Shown here one piece after another: positions 58,929 to 64,000 of a DNA stretch of 64,000 nucleotides; the first letter of the stretch is position 1, and every line of letters begins with the position of its first letter. The notes under the pieces are model-generated. The model did no database searches. It saw nothing but the letters and a program-made list of their open reading frames with translations, and was not told the DNA's origin. The stretch comes from Leifsonia sp. Leaf336 (lineage in GTDB: Bacteria > Actinomycetota > Actinomycetes > Actinomycetales > Microbacteriaceae): contig NZ_LMOZ01000002.1 of assembly GCF_001423695.1 (NCBI RefSeq), positions 124,658 to 188,657 on the forward strand, written 5' to 3'. A program made the position numbers and the translations under genes.

Positions 58929-59345
58929 ATGGCCACACACAACTCGCTCTTCGCCGAGAGGGACGTCCGGCGCACGGCCGACGGCATCGCCGTCTCGGTG
59001 CAGCTGCCCTGGTACCGCAGCCTCTGGCTGTCCGCCGTCGACGACGTCGCCGCGACGGTCAACGGCGTCGCGATCCCGCGCGACGACCTCCGCTTCGAGC
59101 TGAACGGACGCAGCTACCGCATCGACGAGCTGCCCGAGCAGACCGAGACCCTCTGGTTCGTCGCCGACCGTCCGGACGTCGTGATCCCGCTGGGCCACGC
59201 GCCGGCGGCCGGCGAGAAGCTCACGGTGGAGGTCGTGCTCACGATGCGGCTGCTCTACATGCAGATCATGCCGGGAGTCGACGGCGGCCCCGGCCGGTAC
59301 GTGACCAACCGCGTGCCCGTCGAGCGCGAGCTGGTGCTGGCATGA
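58929..59345 (+). CDS. C-glycoside deglycosidase beta subunit-like (DUF6379-like), third free copy
   Basis: A 138-residue beta-type domain. LPWYRSLWLSAVDDVAATVN and LLYMQIMPGVDGGPGRYVTN closely match residues in the N-terminal half of the fusion at 42669 (IPWYRSLWLS and YMQIKPGEDGGPGLYV). It therefore looks like the free form of that fused beta domain, with the protein at 57053 as its alpha partner. It is followed with 4-bp overlap by the Gfo/Idh/MocA gene. Confidence 0.82.
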   Translation: MATHNSLFAERDVRRTADGIAVSVQLPWYRSLWLSAVDDVAATVNGVAIPRDDLRFELNGRSYRIDELPEQTETLWFVADRPDVVIPLGHAPAAGEKLTVEVVLTMRLLYMQIMPGVDGGPGRYVTNRVPVERELVLA

Positions 59346-60523
59346 CGCTGCGGGTGGCCATGATCGGCTACGGGTTCATGGGCGCGGCCCACTCGGTGGG
59401 CTGGCGGCAGGCGCCGCGGGTCTTCGACCTCCCCGACACCGTCGAGATGGCCGTAGTCGTCGGCCGGAACAGCGATGCTGTCGCCCGCGCCGCCGAGCAG
59501 TGGGGCTGGGCCGAGTCGGCCACGGACTGGCGGGAGGTCATCGCCCGCGACGACATCGACCTCGTCGACATCGTGACGCCGGGCGACTCGCACGCCGAGA
59601 TCGCGATCGCGGCTCTGGACGCCGGCAAGCACGTGCTGTGCGAGAAGCCGCTCGCGAACAGCGTCGAGGAGGCCGAGGCGATGGCGGCGGCCGCCGAGCG
59701 CGCGGCCGGGAACGGCGTGCGCGCGATGGTGGGGTTCACCTACCGTCGCGTGCCCGCGGTCTCCCTCCTGCAGGACCTGATCGCCCGCGGCACGATCGGC
59801 GAGGTGCGCCAGGTGCGCGCGGCCTATCGTCAGGACTGGCTGGTCGACCCCTCCGTCCCGCTCGGCTGGCGCCTCCAGAAGGAGCACGCCGGCTCGGGTG
59901 CGCTCGGCGACATCGGCGCGCACATCGTGGACATGACGCAGTTCGTGACCGGCCGGCGCGTGACGCGTGTGTCAGGCACGGTCGAGACGATCGTCGCCCG
60001 ACGGCCTCTGCTCCGTGAGCGGACCGGGTTCGCCGGCAGCTCCACGGGCGAGCTCGGGGAGGTGACGGTCGACGACGTCGCGATCTTCACGGGCAGGCTC
60101 GACGGCGGCGCCCTCGTCTCGTTCGAAGCCACGCGCTTCGCGACCGGCCGCAAGAACGCCCTCACCATCGAGGTCTCGGGCTCTGATGGCGCACTGGCGT
60201 TCGACCTCGAACGCCTCAACGAGCTGCGGTACTACGACCGCAACGCGCCGGGCGAGCTGCAGGGGTTCACGACGATCCTGGTCACCGAGCCCGAGCATCC
60301 CTACGTCTCGGCCTGGTGGCCGCCCGGCCACATGCTCGGCTACGAGCACGGCTTCTCCCACCAGGTGGTGGACTTCGTCACGGCGATCGCGCATGGCACC
60401 GAGCTCGACCCGACGTTCGATGACGGCCTGGCGGTGCAGCGTGTGCTCGCGGCGGTGGAGGCCAGCTCGGCGAACGATTCGGCGTGGGTCGCGGTCGAGG
60501 CCGCGGTGCCCGCCCACCCATAG
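59342..60523 (+). CDS. Gfo/Idh/MocA-family oxidoreductase (DgpA-type)
   Basis: A 393-residue NAD(P)-dependent oxidoreductase. The Rossmann motif VAMIGYGFMGAAHSVGWRQA is followed by the Lys signature HVLCEKPLANS. GALGDIGAHIVDMTQFVTGR carries the catalytic Asp/His, and a C-terminal sheet (DGGALVSFEATRFATGR) completes the fold. In gut bacteria DgpA of this family oxidises C-glycosides at sugar C3 before cleavage. Here it could do that, or reduce the released 3-keto sugar. It overlaps the beta-type gene by 4 bp. Confidence 0.9.
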   Translation: MTLRVAMIGYGFMGAAHSVGWRQAPRVFDLPDTVEMAVVVGRNSDAVARAAEQWGWAESATDWREVIARDDIDLVDIVTPGDSHAEIAIAALDAGKHVLCEKPLANSVEEAEAMAAAAERAAGNGVRAMVGFTYRRVPAVSLLQDLIARGTIGEVRQVRAAYRQDWLVDPSVPLGWRLQKEHAGSGALGDIGAHIVDMTQFVTGRRVTRVSGTVETIVARRPLLRERTGFAGSSTGELGEVTVDDVAIFTGRLDGGALVSFEATRFATGRKNALTIEVSGSDGALAFDLERLNELRYYDRNAPGELQGFTTILVTEPEHPYVSAWWPPGHMLGYEHGFSHQVVDFVTAIAHGTELDPTFDDGLAVQRVLAAVEASSANDSAWVAVEAAVPAHP

Positions 60524-60535
60524 AGGAGGAACGTC

Positions 60536-61546
60536 ATGCCCCGACCGATCACCCTGTTCACCGGCCAGTGGGCCGACCTCCCGTTCGAAGAAGTGGCCCG
60601 GCTCGCCGGCGAGTGGGGCTACGACGGACTCGAGATCGCCTGCTGGGGCGACCACCTCGACGTGTCCCGATGGAACGACGCCGACTACGTGCGATCGCGC
60701 AAAGACATCCTGGAGCGCAACGGCCTCCAGGTCTGGACGATCTCCAACCACCTCGCCGGGCAGGCCGTCTGCGACGACCCGATCGACGAGCGCCACCGCG
60801 ACATCCTGAACGACCGGGTGTGGGGCGACGGCGACCCCGAGGGCGTGCGGCAGCGCGCCGCCGAGGAGCTGAAGCTCACCGCCCGCATGGCCGCGGCGCT
60901 GGGCGTGAAGACCGTCACCGGCTTCACCGGGTCGTCGATCTGGAAGGCCGTCGCGATGTTCCCGCCGGCCTCAGACGAGTGGATCGCCGCCGGTTACCGG
61001 GACTTCGCCGACCGCTTCCACCCGATCCTCGACGTCTTCGAGGAGGTCGGCGTCCGGTTCGCGCTGGAGGTGCATCCCTCCGAGATCGCATACGACTACT
61101 GGACCGCGAAGGCGACGCTGGAGGCCATCGGCCATCGCGAGAGCTTCGGGATCAACTTCGACCCCTCGCACTTCATGTGGCAGCAGCTCGACCCGGTGGC
61201 GTTCGTGCTCGACTTCGCCGACCACATCTTCCACGTGCACGTGAAGGAGTCGGTCACCAACCTCGACGGCCGCAACGGCGTGCTCGGCTCGCACCTGCCG
61301 TGGGCGAACCCGCGCCGCGGCTGGACGTTCGTCTCAACCGCGCACGGCGAGGTGCCGTGGGAGCCGATCTTCCGCGCGCTCAACTTCATCGGTTACACCG
61401 GACCGACCTCCGTCGAGTGGGAGGACGCCGGCATGGACCGCCTCCAGGGCGCCCCGGAGGCCATCGCCTTCGTGCGCGAGCTCAACGCGATCACCCCGCC
61501 CGACGCGGCCTTCGACGCCGCCTTCTCGACGAAGGCGGGCCGATGA
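60536..61546 (+). CDS. Sugar phosphate isomerase/epimerase-family TIM barrel
   Basis: A 336-residue TIM barrel unlike the alpha subunits in detail. [20 protein letters not shown] and [14 protein letters not shown] start it, [38 protein letters not shown] and [11 protein letters not shown] supply the metal ligands. The pattern is that of broad sugar isomerase/epimerase proteins often found beside MocA-type dehydrogenases and acting on 3-keto sugars or inosose-like compounds. GAGGAGGA precedes the ATG, and it overlaps the ThuA-like gene by 4 bp. Confidence 0.85.
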   Translation: MPRPITLFTGQWADLPFEEVARLAGEWGYDGLEIACWGDHLDVSRWNDADYVRSRKDILERNGLQVWTISNHLAGQAVCDDPIDERHRDILNDRVWGDGDPEGVRQRAAEELKLTARMAAALGVKTVTGFTGSSIWKAVAMFPPASDEWIAAGYRDFADRFHPILDVFEEVGVRFALEVHPSEIAYDYWTAKATLEAIGHRESFGINFDPSHFMWQQLDPVAFVLDFADHIFHVHVKESVTNLDGRNGVLGSHLPWANPRRGWTFVSTAHGEVPWEPIFRALNFIGYTGPTSVEWEDAGMDRLQGAPEAIAFVRELNAITPPDAAFDAAFSTKAGR

Positions 61547-62412
61547 CGGAGGTCCTCGACGCGCTCATCCTCTCCGGCCATATGACGCGGGAGCACGACA
61601 ACGAGCACCGCAGCTTCCGCCAGCACAACGTCTGGCTGACGCAGCTGCTGGAGGACACCGGGCGCTTCCGGGTGCGGGTCGTGGAGGACCCGCGCGGCCT
61701 CGGCGCCGAGATCATCGACAAGTACGACGTGGTGATCGTGGTGTTCGAGGGCCGGGACGGCTATCACGAGAAGGCGGTCGGCTTCGGCCCGGAGACGGAC
61801 GCCGCGCTGCTGAAGTTCGTGCACGACGACGGCAAGGGCATCGTCTGGTTCCACGGCTCGGCCGCGCAGGAGGACGACTGGGGCTACCCGGACGAGTACA
61901 ACACCCTGCGCGGCTCGCGGCTGACGGTCGCGGGCGGCCTGCGGCCGCGTCCCTGGGGCGAGGCACAGCTCGACACCGTGGAGCCGCGACACCCGATCAC
62001 CGACGGCATCAGCGCGCGCTGGACCGTCACCGGCGACGACATCCTCACCGGCGTCGAGATCCTCGACGGCGCCCAGGTTCTGCTCACGACCTACGACGAC
62101 CTGGAGTCGTACGAGAAGGCGCCGGTCTGGCCGATGTCGCACTACCCGGTGGCGATCCCGGAGGAGGGGATCGCCGCCCTCCCCGGCATGAACACCGACC
62201 AGCCGATCGCCTGGATCAACGAGTACGGCGCCGGCCGCTCGTTCACCATCACGATCGGGCACGACATCGACACGTTCCGCCGCATCGAGTTCATCCGGAT
62301 GTTCCCGCGCGGCGTCGAGTGGGCCGCGACGGGCGCGGTGACGCTCGCCGGCCCGGACCGTCGGGGGGAGCGCCGCTTCCTCCCCTGGCCGTATTACAAC
62401 CGCGAAGGCTGA
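61543..62412 (+). CDS. ThuA-domain protein
   Basis: A 289-residue protein of the ThuA (trehalose-utilisation) group, a class I glutamine-amidotransferase-like fold without the catalytic Cys. [60 protein letters not shown] and [14 protein letters not shown] are typical. ThuA and its MocA-type partner ThuB act in 3-keto-disaccharide metabolism in rhizobia, so a role on the 3-keto sugar fits the local gene set. It ends the island's main strand, 16 bp from the converging fusion gene. Confidence 0.85.
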   Translation: MTEVLDALILSGHMTREHDNEHRSFRQHNVWLTQLLEDTGRFRVRVVEDPRGLGAEIIDKYDVVIVVFEGRDGYHEKAVGFGPETDAALLKFVHDDGKGIVWFHGSAAQEDDWGYPDEYNTLRGSRLTVAGGLRPRPWGEAQLDTVEPRHPITDGISARWTVTGDDILTGVEILDGAQVLLTTYDDLESYEKAPVWPMSHYPVAIPEEGIAALPGMNTDQPIAWINEYGAGRSFTITIGHDIDTFRRIEFIRMFPRGVEWAATGAVTLAGPDRRGERRFLPWPYYNREG

Positions 62413-62428
62413 GCCGCCTAGGCGTCTT

Positions 62429-63736
62429 CTAGAGGGAGGCGCTGGCCAGCGCGAGGTGCGCGCGCGTCTGCTGGGTGGGGTCCTCGTCCAGCCACTCATG
62501 GCCTCCCCACTCGCTGCAGAGCGTGCCGGCGAAGCCGGCCGCGGCGTCTCGCAGGAGCGCGCCGAGGTCGCGCAGCGGCCGGGAGACGCGGTCGTCTGCG
62601 TCGTCGAGGTCCCAGAACTTGAGGTGGAACGCGCCGATGAGCGGGAGGATGCCGCGCAGCGCCTCCACCGGCGAGCGGCCGAATCGCACGAGCAGGTTCA
62701 TGTACAGCGCGTGCGCAGCGGGAGGCACGGCGCCCGATCGCAGGTGGGCCACGACGGCGTCGAGCGTCTCCGGCTCCAGCCACGCGTCGGTCAGCCGTGC
62801 CCGTAGCGCGTCCGGGATGTGCGGCGCGAGCGCCGCGAGGTAGGTGACCGGGAGCGCCGGCATCAACATGCTGGTGTCGATGAGCAGCCGGACGCGGGGA
62901 TCGTCGAATTCGGCGATATCGTCCATCGCCCGAGCGACAGCCGGTGCCTCCGGTGTCTGCTGCCCCTGGGCTTCCTCGTAGAGCGTCAGGTCGAGCTCGT
63001 GGAGCACGGGCTGCACGCGACGCAGCAGCGCGGGGCCGGCCTGTCCGAGCGGCAGCCGCACTCCCTCCGCCCCGAGGTCATGCGCGGTGCGCAACTGGGG
63101 GAGGAGGAAGGCGAGCCGCTCGTCGTCGTCGCGCCGCCTGGTGGGACTCACCCAGTCATCGAGGCTCGCGCCGACGATGCCGACCCGGCCGCCCGCGGCG
63201 GCGATCCGATCGCGGAGGTCCGCGGCCTCCGCCGGGGGTGTGATCGGGAACGACCTCCACAGCTGGCCCGGTTCGAGCTCGACCACGCGTGAGACTCCGG
63301 AGGCCACGATGCCGACCGCGATGTCGGCGGCCGGCCGCTCGGCGCGGATGACCTCTGGCGTCCAGTTGAAGGCGCTGGCGGCGAGCGTCCACGGCGTCTC
63401 GGCGACGGCCTCCAGGCGTCGCTCGCCCGCGAAGTCCAGCACCAGCGGTGCATCGGGCCCGGCCGGGAGGTACGGGATGAGCAGCCGGAACGACACGGCG
63501 ACACTGTGCGGGCCGGCGGAGAGCGGGCGGCGGCCGCGCAGGGCGAGCCGGTCTTGCACGAACCACCAGCCGTCGCCGTCCGGCACGTCGACGGCGCACT
63601 CCTCGCCGTCGAGGTGGAGGCGCACCCCTGACACGCTCGACAGCGGCAGCGACCGGATCCACGGCAGGCTCACGTGCACCGCGAACCCGTCGACGGAGGC
63701 GGTGAGCGCGTCGTCACGCAGGATCGGCAGGGTCAT
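62429..63736 (-). CDS. Second single-chain beta-alpha fusion, C-glycoside deglycosidase-like
   Basis: A 435-residue protein with the same beta-alpha order. Residues 1-115 are a beta-type domain (HVSLPWIRSLPLSSVSGVRL, then VAVSFRLLIPYLPAGPDAPL). Residues 125-435 are a TIM barrel (IAVGIVASGVSRVVELEPGQ). Metal positions are LYEEAQG, RLLIDTSML, AFHLKFWDLDD and CSEWGGHEWLDED, so it seems complete though diverged from the first fusion. It lies on the opposite strand to the rest of the island, with GGAGGAAG before the ATG and its own upstream palindromes. It is a separately regulated unit. Confidence 0.8.
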   Translation of the reverse strand: MTLPILRDDALTASVDGFAVHVSLPWIRSLPLSSVSGVRLHLDGEECAVDVPDGDGWWFVQDRLALRGRRPLSAGPHSVAVSFRLLIPYLPAGPDAPLVLDFAGERRLEAVAETPWTLAASAFNWTPEVIRAERPAADIAVGIVASGVSRVVELEPGQLWRSFPITPPAEAADLRDRIAAAGGRVGIVGASLDDWVSPTRRRDDDERLAFLLPQLRTAHDLGAEGVRLPLGQAGPALLRRVQPVLHELDLTLYEEAQGQQTPEAPAVARAMDDIAEFDDPRVRLLIDTSMLMPALPVTYLAALAPHIPDALRARLTDAWLEPETLDAVVAHLRSGAVPPAAHALYMNLLVRFGRSPVEALRGILPLIGAFHLKFWDLDDADDRVSRPLRDLGALLRDAAAGFAGTLCSEWGGHEWLDEDPTQQTRAHLALASASL

Positions 63737-63752
63737 GGCACTCTTCCTCCGG

Positions 63753-63771
63753 CTTATGTAGGAAAGCTACA
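63753..63771. promoter_or_regulatory. CTTATGTA motif with short palindrome upstream of the second fusion
   Basis: CTTATGTA (63753-63760) overlaps the inverted repeat TGTAG-GAAAG-CTACA (63757-63771). The site is 17 bp before the start codon of the minus-strand fusion gene. The motif repeats that at 55486 and the half-site at 45281. Confidence 0.45.
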
Positions 63772-63814
63772 CGCTTCTACTCGAATCCGAAAGAAGAATG
63801 CTTGCGTGAAATAT

Positions 63815-63833
63815 CGGGTGACTACGTCACCCG
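63815..63833. promoter_or_regulatory. Perfect 19-bp palindrome upstream of the second fusion
   Basis: CGGGTGACTACGTCACCCG has 8-bp arms around TAC, 79 bp before the fusion gene start. It reads as a regulator operator. The rest of 63834-64000 holds no gene I can support; only short ORFs without ribosome sites run to the window edge. Confidence 0.55.
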
Positions 63834-64000
63834 ACGGATGACCGAGATTCAGATGCGCCAGCACCGTCTTCGTGCCCTCCGCTGACCCGTGAATGCCTGG
63901 GAAGACATGGCGAGAACGTCATCAAGCCGACCGCCGAACCGGGCCGTCGAACCAGTGGCCCGCTGTCTGCTCGCGCGTTGCCGCGCTGTCGACGTCCGGT

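Noticed and set aside
38191-63736. myo-inositol catabolic cluster
   Set aside because: TIM barrels and a MocA dehydrogenase suggest it at first, but IolB, IolC, IolD and IolG sets are missing, and the DUF6379-type beta domains and GMC oxidases point to C-glycosides.
63838-63885. 15-residue ORF (MTEIQMRQHRLRALR), leader-peptide-like
   Set aside because: No ribosome binding site and no visible downstream gene or attenuator in the window; too short to support.

Overview
The window is high-GC DNA with strong G/C bias at third codon positions, GTG and TTG starts beside clear purine-rich ribosome binding sites, and typical actinobacterial families (Hsp20 beside a MerR regulator, FCD-type GntR, ROK sugar kinase, DUF805, DHA2 exporters). 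Gene content and repeated C-glycoside-type cassettes point to a soil or plant-associated member of the Microbacteriaceae (Leifsonia/Microbacterium-like); the genus is an inference. I saw no rRNA, tRNA, CRISPR array, insertion sequence, phage gene or plasmid origin.

Layout. 0-3.8 kb: start of a MerR-type regulator, a small conserved ORF plus hsp20, a small membrane protein, an ECF sigma factor with a coupled membrane protein and a 31-residue peptide, and a secreted crystallin-like protein. 3.9-10.4 kb: an operon for meta-cleavage catabolism of homoprotocatechuate (HpaH, HpaI, a fumarylacetoacetate-hydrolase/RraA fusion, a GntR regulator, HpaE, HpaD) with two matching operator-like sites. 10.4-12.3 kb: an alpha/beta hydrolase and a fructokinase-like ROK kinase. 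12.7-19.6 kb: a branched-chain-amino-acid-type ABC importer with a fused permease, followed by a flavin monooxygenase and two carboxymuconolactone-decarboxylase-like proteins. 19.6-38 kb: housekeeping and accessory genes (Kup, acyltransferase, amidohydrolase with an NCS1 permease under a LacI regulator, secreted phosphoesterase with a PHO-box-like promoter, ParA-like ATPase, DHA2 exporter with TetR, a GH63-like glucosidase, an S53 peptidase).

38.2-63.7 kb is the most interesting part: about 25 kb that reads as a C-glycoside catabolic island. It holds two GMC flavoprotein oxidoreductases of the type that 3-oxidise C-glycosides, one Gfo/Idh/MocA dehydrogenase, five C-glycoside-deglycosidase beta-type (DUF6379-like) domains and five matching TIM-barrel alpha-type domains. 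Two of the beta/alpha pairs are fused into single chains (42669-44150 and 62429-63736). The island also carries an MFS permease, a sugar ABC importer, a GH43 and a large GH106-like glycosidase, two NTF2/SnoaL-like proteins, two further sugar-isomerase-type TIM barrels, a ThuA-like protein and a LysR regulator. The proposed flow is: import of a glycosylated C-glycoside, trimming of O-linked sugars, oxidation at sugar C3, C-C cleavage by the alpha/beta enzymes, then processing of the released 3-keto or anhydro sugar. Most genes overlap by 4 bp (ATGA), which indicates tight translational coupling.

Two kinds of repeated non-coding element stand out: 57-bp arrays of three palindromes with an exact 20-bp period (28365-28421 and 37992-38048), and a long bidirectional terminator hairpin present twice (31081-31145 and 44179-44227). 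All assignments come from reading the sequence and family knowledge; no database search was run.
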